The notes beneath the pieces were generated by a model. That model had not been told where the DNA came from. It saw only the letters and a program-made list of their open reading frames with translations, and ran no database searches. From Aerococcus viridans (lineage in GTDB: Bacteria; Bacillota; Bacilli; Lactobacillales; Aerococcaceae), in NCBI RefSeq assembly GCF_002871935.1, contig NZ_PNHQ01000002.1:84172-148171 (forward strand): a stretch of 64,000 nt of DNA. The letters are read 5' to 3'. Position numbers and translations under genes: made by a program. This document shows positions 55,925-64,000 of this stretch, piece after piece (within the stretch, counting starts at the first letter, position 1; every line of letters begins with the position of its first letter).

Positions 55925-57046
55925 TTATAAGTTAGCGTTTTCTTCAGTAACATATTGTTCAACTAACGCATCATGCTCCTCATAAGTTTCCGAATAGTAT
56001 ACTTTACCTGTTTTCAGGTCAGCTACAAAGAACAGATAATCAGACTCAGTTGGATTCATGGAGGCTTCAATGGCTTCAATACCAGGGTTATTAAACGGAC
56101 CTGGACCAAAACCTGTATTGATATACAAGTTATATGGTGAATCTACAGCTGCATCCTCATTGGTAACATATGCAGAATGTGTATTATTTGCATATAAGAC
56201 CGATATATCTGATTGAATTGGCATATCAATTTCTAAACGATTCATGAATACACCTGCAATCATTTCACGGTCTTCTAATGAGGGCGCCTCTGCCTCAACT
56301 AATGAAGCCAAAGTTAGGAATTCATGGAAAGTGAATCCAGAAGCTTCAATCTCAGCTGTATGTGTTTGACGAACATTTTCCATTTCATCAACCATCATCG
56401 TCACAATATCTCCTACTGTTACAGTAGATGATAATTGATATGTCGCTGGATATAAATAACCTTCTAGCTTATAACGTACATCATCATTTTTTGATACATC
56501 AGTCAGTAATTCAGGATATTTAGCTAATAATTCTTCAAATAACGCATCATCTGTCATTTGTGCTAACGCATCTTCTTGATCTATAGCTAGCGCATCAGCA
56601 ATAATTTGTGAAATGCTTTCTAGCGATGAACCTTCAGGAATAGCAATAGACGCTACTTGAGCTGTAGCTCCTTGTTGTAATTCATTATTAGCATCTGTAT
56701 ATCCTATATTCTTATGTAAAGTATATGTTCCAGCTTCAATAGCATCATTACCAAAGAACCGTAAGTATGTTGTAAAAAGGAAGTCGTTAAAAATAATACC
56801 TTCGTCATCTAAAATGCTTGCAATATCAGCTGTTGTTGACCCTTCTGGAATGTTCACTTCGACAGTTTCGCCAGAGCTACCAATACCTCCTGTAAAGATC
56901 ATAAACGATAAAAATAAACCAACAACAATAATTAAGGTTGCAGAAATAATCAAAAACCACTTAGCTATTTTTGAAGCAGTAGATGCTGCTTTACGATCAA
57001 GATCTTTCTGTTTTTTGTAAAAATCTTCGCGTGCTTTCTTAGACAT
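55925..57046 (-). CDS. mltG: Endolytic murein transglycosylase MltG (YceG/YrrL)
   Basis: A 373-residue protein with a cytosolic Lys-rich N-terminus, one membrane helix (residues ~28-50), a LysM-like region, and the YceG catalytic domain. ASLVEAEAPSLEDREMIAGVFMNRL carries the catalytic Glu, and SPYNLYINTGFGPGPFNNPGIEAIEASMNPTESDYLFFV is the family core. It cuts nascent glycan strands. The ATG follows AGGAGTCG. In the conserved order before udk and greA. Confidence 0.95.
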   Translation of the reverse strand: MSKKAREDFYKKQKDLDRKAASTASKIAKWFLIISATLIIVVGLFLSFMIFTGGIGSSGETVEVNIPEGSTTADIASILDDEGIIFNDFLFTTYLRFFGNDAIEAGTYTLHKNIGYTDANNELQQGATAQVASIAIPEGSSLESISQIIADALAIDQEDALAQMTDDALFEELLAKYPELLTDVSKNDDVRYKLEGYLYPATYQLSSTVTVGDIVTMMVDEMENVRQTHTAEIEASGFTFHEFLTLASLVEAEAPSLEDREMIAGVFMNRLEIDMPIQSDISVLYANNTHSAYVTNEDAAVDSPYNLYINTGFGPGPFNNPGIEAIEASMNPTESDYLFFVADLKTGKVYYSETYEEHDALVEQYVTEENANL

Positions 57047-57176
57047 ATAGCGACTCCTCTTCTTGTAAAATCATTACTCCTATTATACATGAATGTGTAA
57101 TTTTTCTATATAAATGTTAGATAAATACAAATAAACGTAAAATAGCTGTAATAATTACTCAAATAACATTCTAAAA

Positions 57177-57213
57177 GATAAAAGGACTTGGGACCAAATA
57201 GTCCCAAATCCTT
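57177..57213 (-). terminator. Terminator after yrzB
   Basis: On the minus strand AAGGATTTGGGAC pairs with GTCCCAAGTCCTT, followed by TTTATC. It separates the alaS-ireB-ruvX-yrzB unit from mltG-udk-greA. Confidence 0.8.
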
Positions 57214-57238
57214 CATATGTTCTAATAGCTACTTAATC

Positions 57239-57541
57239 CTATTGCATGTCTTCATCTTCGATAAAAGTCGCTAATACTTCTTCTACCATATCCCATTCTT
57301 CTTCAGTCTCAATAGGATTCAATTGACCTTCAAAGCCATCTTCGCTTTCTTCATATGAGAAGGCTTGTAACTCTACTCCTTCTTCATCAGATACGCCTGC
57401 TGGGTAAAGAATAACGTACGATTTACCGAAATCTTCTGAATCGAATGTAAATAATATTTCGAATAGTTGTTCGTTACCTTCCTCGTCAATGATTGTAATG
57501 TGGTCGTGACCTTCATGGTCATGTTCGTGATGTTCAGTCAT
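57239..57541 (-). CDS. yrzB: DUF1292 protein YrzB
   Basis: A 100-residue very acidic protein. The [27 protein letters not shown] core is the DUF1292 hallmark. Function unknown; it almost always lies after ruvX in Firmicutes. The N-terminus has a His/Asp/Glu-rich stretch ([12 protein letters not shown]), possibly metal binding by composition only. The ATG follows AAAGGAG. Confidence 0.9.
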   Translation of the reverse strand: MTEHHEHDHEGHDHITIIDEEGNEQLFEILFTFDSEDFGKSYVILYPAGVSDEEGVELQAFSYEESEDGFEGQLNPIETEEEWDMVEEVLATFIEDEDMQ

Positions 57542-57588
57542 TTAAAATTCTCCTTTTTGTATATTGGGTAAATATAGATTAAACCCTA

Positions 57589-58008
57589 TTATGATGGGTG
57601 GGTATCTAAATAGTTCTGTAAGATTAATACGGCTGCTAATTTATCAATCACTTTTTTTCGCTTCTTACGGCTAACGTCGTTTGCTATTAACATCCGCTCT
57701 GCTTGAACAGTAGTTAACCGTTCGTCTTGGTAGAAAACAGGAATGTCAAATTGATCTAAAATAAGTTGTCCGTATCTTTGTGATGCTTCGGCTCGTGGAC
57801 CAATCGTATTATTCATATTTTTGGGTAAACCAAGAACGAATGCTTCTACTTTATACTCAGCCACTAACTCACCAAGGCGTTCCAAACCGAATTGTTCCAT
57901 TTCTTCATCAATTGGAATAATCTCTACTCCTTGAGCAGTCCAACCAAACGGATCAGAAACAGCCACTCCGACTGTTTTAGACCCCACATCTAATCCCATA
58001 TAACGCAT
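57589..58008 (-). CDS. ruvX: Holliday junction resolvase-like RuvX/YqgF (YrrK)
   Basis: A 139-residue RNase H-fold protein. It starts [20 protein letters not shown] with the first catalytic Asp, and [17 protein letters not shown] and [13 protein letters not shown] are the other family blocks. Members are tied to 16S rRNA 5'-end maturation in some bacteria. Its ATG shares one base with the ireB stop (TAATG). Confidence 0.95.
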   Translation of the reverse strand: MRYMGLDVGSKTVGVAVSDPFGWTAQGVEIIPIDEEMEQFGLERLGELVAEYKVEAFVLGLPKNMNNTIGPRAEASQRYGQLILDQFDIPVFYQDERLTTVQAERMLIANDVSRKKRKKVIDKLAAVLILQNYLDTHPS

Positions 58009-58271
58009 TATTCGCGACCAGATTGTTTCATATAATTCACAATTAATTCTTCAAGAATTTCATCGCGATCATGATAACGGATAATGTTACGTGCTTCATT
58101 ATGACGTGGGATATAAGCTGGATCACCAGATAATAAATAACCAACGATTTGATTTACTGGGTTATAGCCTTTCTCTTTTAGTGAGTCATAAACGATTTCT
58201 AATGTCTCTTTGACATCCTTTTCATTATTTTCTCCAAAGTTGAATAGGACTGTTTCATCTTTATTACTCAT
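58008..58271 (-). CDS. ireB: IreB family regulatory protein (DUF965/YrzL)
   Basis: An 87-residue protein. The core [50 protein letters not shown] is diagnostic of IreB. In Enterococcus it is a phosphorylation substrate of the Ser/Thr kinase IreK and affects cephalosporin resistance. N-terminal Thr at position 7 (DETVLFNFG) is a candidate phosphosite. The ATG follows GGAGGTG. Between alaS and ruvX as usual. Confidence 0.95.
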   Translation of the reverse strand: MSNKDETVLFNFGENNEKDVKETLEIVYDSLKEKGYNPVNQIVGYLLSGDPAYIPRHNEARNIIRYHDRDEILEELIVNYMKQSGRE

Positions 58272-58335
58272 CAGAACACCTCCAAATATTATCTATAGTT
58301 TACCTAATTATCTAGAGTTTAACAAGAATTCGTCA

Positions 58336-60978
58336 TTATTTGCTAATAATTTCTTTCGCAAATGCAAGTGCTTCTCTAATGCCAGCTGGATTTTTACCAC
58401 CTGCTTGGGCCATATCTGGTCGACCACCACCGCCACCACCAACTTTTGGTGCGATTTGCTTAACAAGGTCACCCGCTTTGATGCCAGACTTAACTGCATC
58501 TTGACCAACAGCAACTAATAAATTCGCTTTATCATCACGAGAAGTTGCTAGTACAAGGATATCAGAACTGTCTTTTTGTTTCCATTCATCAGCAATTTTA
58601 CGCAACTCTTCCATTGAACGATTAGGAACATGTTCAGCAATCACAGTGTATGCACCAGCAGTTTCTACATGGTCAAAAATTTGTACCGCAGCTTGCGCAT
58701 TCATTTTATCACGTAACGCGCTTAATTGTTGTAAAGTTTCTTTATGATCTTCTTTAAATTGTTGTAACCGTTCAACAATATTCAAGAAGCTTTTAGCTTT
58801 TAAGTTTTCTGCAATTTGTTTCAAAATATTTTCTTGTTTTTTATATTCTTGAATTGCCGCAAGAGAAGTCACAGCTTCAATACGTCTTACACCCGCACCA
58901 ATACCAGATTCAGAGATAATCTTGAATAAACCAATTTCAGCAGTATTTGCTACATGCGTACCCCCACATAATTCGATAGACCAATGGTTAATATCGACCA
59001 TACGCACTTCACTACCATATTTTTCGCCAAATAAAGCTTGTGCTCCTGCAGCTTTTGCTTCTTCAATAGAGGTTACTGTTGTCACCACTGGATAAGCTTC
59101 TGCAATTGCTTCGTTTACTTTAGCTTCCATTTCAGCTAATTCATTATCCGTTACTTGACCAAAGTGGGAAAAGTCAAAACGCAGGTGACCCGCAGTAACT
59201 AATGAACCGGCCTGATTCGCATGATCGCCTAAAACATCTTTCAATGCTTGATGTAGTAAATGTGTTGCTGTATGATTTTTCTCAATTGAATGGTGGCGAC
59301 GACGATCCACAACTAACTGTACTATTTGATCTAACACAACTGCAGCTTCCAGTTTTACTTCATGTAAATGTTGTCCATTTGGTGCACGTACAACATTTAC
59401 CACTTGTCCAATTAGTTGACCACTTTCATCTAATATATCTCCTGTATCAGCAACTTGTCCACCCATTTCGGCATAAAATGGCGTTTGCTCTACAACTAGG
59501 TAAATTTCTTCATCTGCTTCTGCAGAGCTAACTATAGCATCACCAGACACAATCGTATTTACCCGTGTCTCTACTGTCAATTGGTCATAGCCAACATATG
59601 TAGATACTACATCAATATCACTCAACACTTCAGATTGTACGCCCATCCCTGCTGAATCCTTACGAGCAGCACGTGCACGTTCTCTTTGTGCCTTCATCGC
59701 TTCTTCAAATCCAGATAAATCAACATCAATACCCACTTCTTCCAAGTACTCTTGGGTTAATTCTAATGGGAATCCGTATGTATCATATAATTTAAAGGCT
59801 TGGGCACCAGACATCATTTTATTATGTGCAGCCTCAAGTGAAGAAATTACTTCTTGAATAATGGCTTCCCCTTCATTAATTGTCTCATTGAAACGATTTT
59901 CTTCTGTATCAATGACATCTTGAATAAAATCTTGGTCATCTTTTACTTCGGGATAGAAGTCAGCCATAATGTCAGCTACAACAGGTACTAATTTCACTAA
60001 GAATTTATCTTTAATGCCTAAACGACGGCCATGCATAATTGCACGACGAATCAGGCGACGTAAGATATAACCGCGGCCCTCATTTGAGGGTAACGCACGG
60101 TCACTGATTGCAAAAGTAACTGCACGTACATGGTCAGCAATCACTTTAAACGATACGTCAGTTTCAGCTTTTTCACCATACTTTACACTTGCTCCCAGCG
60201 TTTCAATTTTTTTAATAATTGGTAAGAATAGATCTGTTTCAAAGTTAGTTGGTGCATCTTGTATAACAGAAGTCATACGTTCCAATCCCATACCCGTATC
60301 AATATTTTTCTGTTTTAGTGGCACATACTCCCCATTAGGCATATGGTTAAATTGTGAAAATACAATATTCCAGATTTCTAAATAACGTTCATTTTCCCCA
60401 CCTGGGTACATTTCCGGATCAGAATCTTCTAGATCTTGGTATTTTTCACCACGGTCATAAAAAATTTCAGTATCAGGGCCACATGGTCCAACACCCAAAT
60501 CCCAAAAATTATCTTCAACTGGGACAAAATGATCATCAGATAAGTCAGTCGCTTGACGCCATAATTCTACTGTTTCAGTATCTTCTGGATAATAAGTCAT
60601 ATAAAGCTTTTCAGGTTCTAGAGCTAACCATTTTTCGTCAGTTAAAAACTCCCAAGCCCATGGAATAACTTCTTCTTTAAAGTAATCACCAATCGAAAAG
60701 TTTCCTAACATTTCAAATAAAGTATGATGGCGTGCAGTAACCCCTACATTTTCTATATCATTCGTACGAATTGATTTTTGCGAGTTTGTGATTCGCGGAT
60801 TTTCTGGTACAACAGAACCATCAAAATATTTCTTTAAGGTAGCAACTCCTGAGTTAATCCAAAGTAAAGATGGGTCTTGTACTGGGACTAATGAAGCACT
60901 AGGCTCTACACTATGACCTTTAGATTTCCAGAAATCTAGCCACATTTGTCTAATTTCTGCTGATGTTAATTGTTTCAT
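58336..60978 (-). CDS. alaS: Alanyl-tRNA synthetase
   Basis: An 880-residue class II synthetase. The N-terminal catalytic core begins MKQLTSAEIRQMWLDFW and contains RYLEIWNIVFSQF and GMGLERM. The editing domain has HTATHLLHQAL and ELCGGTHVANTAEIGLFKI, with the metal-binding His/Cys. The C-Ala domain contains GGGGGGRPDMAQAGG. ATG at 60978, seven bases after GAGGAGGAG; a longer frame to 60993 lacks a site. Controlled by the Ala T-box upstream. Confidence 0.97.
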   Translation of the reverse strand: MKQLTSAEIRQMWLDFWKSKGHSVEPSASLVPVQDPSLLWINSGVATLKKYFDGSVVPENPRITNSQKSIRTNDIENVGVTARHHTLFEMLGNFSIGDYFKEEVIPWAWEFLTDEKWLALEPEKLYMTYYPEDTETVELWRQATDLSDDHFVPVEDNFWDLGVGPCGPDTEIFYDRGEKYQDLEDSDPEMYPGGENERYLEIWNIVFSQFNHMPNGEYVPLKQKNIDTGMGLERMTSVIQDAPTNFETDLFLPIIKKIETLGASVKYGEKAETDVSFKVIADHVRAVTFAISDRALPSNEGRGYILRRLIRRAIMHGRRLGIKDKFLVKLVPVVADIMADFYPEVKDDQDFIQDVIDTEENRFNETINEGEAIIQEVISSLEAAHNKMMSGAQAFKLYDTYGFPLELTQEYLEEVGIDVDLSGFEEAMKAQRERARAARKDSAGMGVQSEVLSDIDVVSTYVGYDQLTVETRVNTIVSGDAIVSSAEADEEIYLVVEQTPFYAEMGGQVADTGDILDESGQLIGQVVNVVRAPNGQHLHEVKLEAAVVLDQIVQLVVDRRRHHSIEKNHTATHLLHQALKDVLGDHANQAGSLVTAGHLRFDFSHFGQVTDNELAEMEAKVNEAIAEAYPVVTTVTSIEEAKAAGAQALFGEKYGSEVRMVDINHWSIELCGGTHVANTAEIGLFKIISESGIGAGVRRIEAVTSLAAIQEYKKQENILKQIAENLKAKSFLNIVERLQQFKEDHKETLQQLSALRDKMNAQAAVQIFDHVETAGAYTVIAEHVPNRSMEELRKIADEWKQKDSSDILVLATSRDDKANLLVAVGQDAVKSGIKAGDLVKQIAPKVGGGGGGRPDMAQAGGKNPAGIREALAFAKEIISK

Positions 60979-60996
60979 AATTCTCCTCCTCAAAAT

Positions 60997-61225
60997 AAAA
61001 AAACATAGTATTGCAAACTGAGGACGACTTCGCGCGGTACCACCTCATTTGCAATGCTATGTTTACATTACCTCTCTAATTGCTGGATAACGCTAGCGCG
61101 TAGTCTTTCGACTAATTTTTTAGAAAGAGAGCATTTTACGGGTGGATGCTTGCACCTATTCATCCTCGCTAAATTTCATAAAATATGGTTCTTTCTACTT
61201 GTTGACTTTTAAAGTCTTTTTACCT
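60997..61225 (-). promoter_or_regulatory. T-box riboswitch of alaS, specifier GCU
   Basis: On the minus strand the T-box AATGAGGTGGTACCGCG lies at about 61034-61050. A terminator stem (AAACATAG, ATTGCAAA and GAGG pairing with the bases before 61003) with a T-run overlaps the T-box pairing, as in known leaders. The Stem I base UAGAAAGA/UCUUUCUA encloses a loop with AAAAUGCUC, placing the Ala codon GCU one base before the stem. This matches the gene it controls. Confidence 0.88.
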
Positions 61226-61230
61226 TCCAA

Positions 61231-61260
61231 ATTATACTGACAGAATGCCCTTTTTGTCAA
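61231..61260 (-). promoter_or_regulatory. Promoter of alaS leader
   Basis: TTGACA (61255-61260) and TATAAT (61231-61236) on the minus strand are both perfect hexamers, with an 18-base spacer. It starts 21 bases after the recD2 stop. Confidence 0.8.
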
Positions 61261-61281
61261 GTTTTCACCTTATCGATTCTA

Positions 61282-63798
61282 CTAAAAATCTTCAGGTCTT
61301 ATCCCATCCATTCCAATCATAGGATCAATAGAATGACTAAGAATAAGATCGACAGTTAGATGAAAATCTTGATGATTGAATATCTCTTCATCCATATTTT
61401 TCTCGCTTAATGCATCATCATGTTCACAATTTGTACTATCCATTTCGTTATTCACTAGCTGACTTGCCGTTTCCGCTTCTTCAGCTATTTCGCTTTGAAT
61501 TGCAGTGGCGGTTCGCTCATCAATATCTACGGCTTCCATTAAAAAGTCTTTTAATTGTGTTTGGCGACTTGCATCCACATTTTGAATCGCTGTTTGAAAA
61601 GCTTGAGGATCTCCACACATAATTAGGGATTGTTTAGCACGAGTAATCCCTGTATATAACAGATTTCGTTTCAGCATGCGATGATGCTGTGGCACTAACG
61701 GCACAATCACAATTGGAAATTCTGAACCTTGTGATTTATGAATAGAAGTACAGTAAGCTAAAGTGATTTCATTAAAATCATTTCGTTCATAAGTCACTTC
61801 AACTTCGTCAAATTGTACCACAATCTGGTCAACTTTATTAGTTGTTTCTTTCGCAAAAAAGATTGCCACAATCTCGCCTAAGTCACCGTTAAAAACGTTC
61901 TTCTCGGCTTGATTCTTTAACTGCAAGACCTTATCGCCAACTCTAAAAATTTGCTCAAAGTATACTAATTCACGCCGTTTACCATCTTCATTGGGGTTTA
62001 ATACGGCCTGAAGTCGCTCATTAATATGATTAATGCCTGCTTGTCCTTTATAAAGAGGCGCTAGAACTTGGACATCGCGTTTTGGATACCCTTTCTCAAT
62101 CGCCCTTTTTGCTACAACGGCTACTAGATCGGCAATTTGGCTCGCTTGTACTTTGAAAAACGACCGATCTCTTTGGTTCATCATCAAATCTTTAGGCACA
62201 ATACCTTGCTTAATCTGATGCGCTAATTGCACAATAGTTGACTGATTTTTCTGGCGGTAAATTTCATCTAATTCACGCGTTTTAACCGTTTGAGAAGAAA
62301 GTAAGTCGGCAAGAACCTGACCAGGCCCAACTGAGGCTAATTGATCTTTGTCCCCAACAAAAATGACTTGCATAAATGATGGTACACATGAAAGTAACTT
62401 AAAGGCCAACCAGGTATCCACCATAGACATTTCATCAATAATCAGCAAGTCTGTCTCTAACTGAATACCCACCTCTTCACTATCTTCTCGGTCATCTTCT
62501 TCACCTGTTAAACCGAGTAAACGGTGAATAGTAGAAGCTGGTATACCTATCATTTCAGTCATCCGTTTAGCTGCACGTCCCGTTGGTGCGGCTAATGAAA
62601 TTGGAAAAGCACCGGGATCATATTCTTCTACATTTAATGAAATACTATTTAGACGGGCATATAACTGTACGATACCATTCAATACCGTTGTCTTACCCGT
62701 TCCAGGCCCACCCGTTAAGATGAACATTTTAGACGTTAAAGCTTCTTTTATTGCCTTTTTTTGTGCTTGTCCATAGGAAATACCAAGATCTTTTTCTAAT
62801 TGTTGAATCTCTTCATCTAAATCAACACCAGGATATTGGGGTTGGTATTGTGGTTGTTGCATTTGATCCATCATTTTCGCAATACCAACTTCTGCAAAAT
62901 ACAGGGAAGGTAAAGCAACCCGCCCCTCTTCAGATAGTATTAACTTACCTGTCTCGTTCATGTCAGAAATCGTATTTTCAATTAATTTAGCATCAATAAA
63001 TTGAGACTGTCCATGCATCAATACTTCTTGTGTTTTTTCAATAAGTGGCTTCTCCATCACAAAAGTATTACCTGACTCAAAGGTAGCCAAGTTCAACACA
63101 AACATTATGCCACCTGCAATCCGAACTGGAGAATCTAAGGGAAATCCAATATTTAAGGCAATTTGATCAGCTTTTTGGAAACCAAATCCACGAATATCAT
63201 CAATCAATATATAAGGATTTTCTTCTATAATTTCAACTGCTTCATTATGGTAAAGACCATAAATTTGTCCTGCTAGTCTTGAAGAAAAACCCATTTCAGC
63301 TAGTTTTACAAAAACTTGCTCATTTCCTCTTTGTTCCACCATTCTTTCATATAAAATGGTTCGCGTTTTTTTGGAAAGACCCTTCACTACTTTTAAGGCA
63401 TCAGGATCATTTAGAATGATATCTATCGTCTTGTCGCCAAAAGTGTCCACAATACGACTAGCTAGTGTATCTCCTATACCAGGAAATTGTTCCGATGATA
63501 AGAAGCGCACTAAACCCTCTTTAGAGGTAATTTTTTGCGCTTCATAGGAGGTCACTTGAAATTGAACACCATATTTTGCATGGTCTACTAACTTCCCATT
63601 AAAATGATATGTAGTGCCATCTTGAATAGATGGAAAATTACCAGTCATCACAATTTCTTTTTCTGAATACATTGTATTTGTCTCATCAATTGCAACTGAC
63701 ATTACCCGATAAAAATTGCGCTCATTAAAAAAGAAGGTTGCTTTTACTTCACCTATGACATAATCTTCGCTTGATATATTATTTTGATTTTGTCCCAT
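61282..63798 (-). CDS. recD2: RecD2-type ATP-dependent helicase
   Basis: An 838-residue SF1B 5'-3' helicase of the RecD2/YrrC group. The long N-terminal region contains a helix-hairpin-helix cluster. Walker A is LTGGPGTGKTT near residue 365, and further motifs are LLIDEMSMVD, GDKDQLASVGPGQ and IHKSQGSEFPIVIVP. A Glu/Asp/Asn-rich C-terminal tail of about 90 residues follows. ATG at 63798 with GAGGAGG ten bases upstream; a TTG-led frame to 63846 runs through the promoter. An extended -10 TGCTATAAT (63832-63840) drives it. Confidence 0.93.
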   Translation of the reverse strand: MGQNQNNISSEDYVIGEVKATFFFNERNFYRVMSVAIDETNTMYSEKEIVMTGNFPSIQDGTTYHFNGKLVDHAKYGVQFQVTSYEAQKITSKEGLVRFLSSEQFPGIGDTLASRIVDTFGDKTIDIILNDPDALKVVKGLSKKTRTILYERMVEQRGNEQVFVKLAEMGFSSRLAGQIYGLYHNEAVEIIEENPYILIDDIRGFGFQKADQIALNIGFPLDSPVRIAGGIMFVLNLATFESGNTFVMEKPLIEKTQEVLMHGQSQFIDAKLIENTISDMNETGKLILSEEGRVALPSLYFAEVGIAKMMDQMQQPQYQPQYPGVDLDEEIQQLEKDLGISYGQAQKKAIKEALTSKMFILTGGPGTGKTTVLNGIVQLYARLNSISLNVEEYDPGAFPISLAAPTGRAAKRMTEMIGIPASTIHRLLGLTGEEDDREDSEEVGIQLETDLLIIDEMSMVDTWLAFKLLSCVPSFMQVIFVGDKDQLASVGPGQVLADLLSSQTVKTRELDEIYRQKNQSTIVQLAHQIKQGIVPKDLMMNQRDRSFFKVQASQIADLVAVVAKRAIEKGYPKRDVQVLAPLYKGQAGINHINERLQAVLNPNEDGKRRELVYFEQIFRVGDKVLQLKNQAEKNVFNGDLGEIVAIFFAKETTNKVDQIVVQFDEVEVTYERNDFNEITLAYCTSIHKSQGSEFPIVIVPLVPQHHRMLKRNLLYTGITRAKQSLIMCGDPQAFQTAIQNVDASRQTQLKDFLMEAVDIDERTATAIQSEIAEEAETASQLVNNEMDSTNCEHDDALSEKNMDEEIFNHQDFHLTVDLILSHSIDPMIGMDGIRPEDF

Positions 63799-63831
63799 GT
63801 TAGCTACTCCCTCCTCATCATAATCCTTATA

Positions 63832-63840
63832 ATTATAGCA
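63832..63840 (-). promoter_or_regulatory. Extended -10 promoter of recD2
   Basis: The minus strand reads TGCTATAAT, a full -10 with the TGn extension and no clear -35. It is about 65 bases downstream of the intron 3' end, so recD2 keeps its own promoter. Confidence 0.5.
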
Positions 63841-63904
63841 TATCAAGCAAGCTAGGGATGAGAGATTTGTCCCTTTATATCTTTGTTAGCTAATCATTTC
63901 TAAA

Positions 63905-64000
63905 ATCGAGTAGGAGGAATCTTTCGATTCCGACCTCTCACACCACCGTGCGTACGGTTCCGTACACGGCGGTTCAATATTTTGCGTAAGCAGACTCTAC
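63905..64000 (-). mobile_element. Group II intron, 3' end (domains V and VI), truncated by the window edge
   Basis: On the minus strand domain V is a hairpin at 63942-63973: ACCGCCGTG pairs with CACGGTGGT across the two-base bulge CG, the inner stem TACG/CGTA has loop GAAC, and CCGC holds a CGC-type catalytic triad. Domain VI follows (63908-63939): GAGAGG and GGAATC pair with GATTCC and CCTACTC, leaving an unpaired A at 63911 as the branch point. The 3' splice site would be near 63905. The reverse transcriptase gene, if present, lies to the right of the window. Confidence 0.75.

Noticed and set aside
1..64000. CRISPR arrays, tRNA/rRNA genes, complete insertion sequences, prophage genes
   Set aside because: I found no regularly spaced repeats, no cloverleaf with CCA end, no transposase and no phage structural or integrase gene in the readable frames.

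Overview
The window looks like chromosome from a low-GC Gram-positive bacterium of the order Lactobacillales. A family such as Aerococcaceae or Carnobacteriaceae is my inference, not a demonstrated assignment. The evidence is the AT-rich, strongly Firmicute gene set: RNase J1 with RNA polymerase epsilon, IreB, LiaFSR, RecU, RecD2, class Ib ribonucleotide reductase, T-box leaders, and the order alaS-ireB-ruvX-yrzB-mltG-udk-greA. Start codons almost always follow AGGAGG-like ribosome binding sites, and TTG and GTG starts are common. No phage, CRISPR array, tRNA, rRNA or complete mobile element is visible.

Layout, left to right. Positions 1-3713: a minus-strand arginine biosynthesis operon argB-argF-argC-argJ (argJ cut by the edge), behind one good promoter and two consecutive T-box riboswitches whose specifier codons read as two different arginine codons (CGC, then CGU). 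Positions 3794-7210: carB without an adjacent carA, with a long leader that contains an attenuator-like hairpin. Positions 7547-12891: dnaG-rpoD and clpX-ysxC on the minus strand, with a 171-nt repeat downstream of rpoD. Positions 13069-15345: a plus-strand nucleoside transporter and nucleoside hydrolase lying between tig and clpX. Positions 16981-21269: recU and a class A penicillin-binding protein, a second copy of the 171-nt repeat, and an alpha/beta hydrolase. Positions 21332-24976: nrdI-nrdE-nrdF with paired NrdR-box-like operators. Positions 25262-28384: a CopY-like repressor without copper genes, ung, a HAD phosphatase and an unusual SDR protein. Positions 28590-37818: ppx-ppk (polyphosphate), an ABC-F protein and a heterodimeric ABC exporter. 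Positions 37905-49831: smaller units (AI-2E-family permease, coaA, acyl-ACP thioesterase, FetAB-like exporter, phasin-like protein with an AarF kinase, DegV, DUF1836, a DUF697 GTPase, hemolysin III, an ArAE exporter). Positions 50009-54394: rpoY-rnjA and liaF-liaS-liaR. Positions 54577-63798: the alaS-to-greA block, with an Ala T-box in front of alaS, and recD2. At the extreme right edge lies the 3' end (domains V and VI) of a group II intron on the minus strand.

Working together: argB, argF, argC and argJ make the ornithine-to-citrulline part of arginine synthesis, and CarB would supply carbamoyl phosphate. The T-boxes would couple the operon to uncharged tRNA-Arg. RecU and PBP1A form the usual recombination/cell-wall pair. 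LiaFSR, MltG, PBP1A and IreB are envelope and envelope-stress functions. NrdI, NrdE and NrdF make deoxynucleotides under NrdR-type control.

I did not find an obviously new multi-gene system. The items most worth a second look are the tandem Arg T-boxes with distinct specifiers, the orphan carB leader, the 171-nt repeat family, the ABC-F protein with one degenerate composite ATP site, the SDR protein with Asn in place of the catalytic Lys, and the orphan CopY-like regulator.
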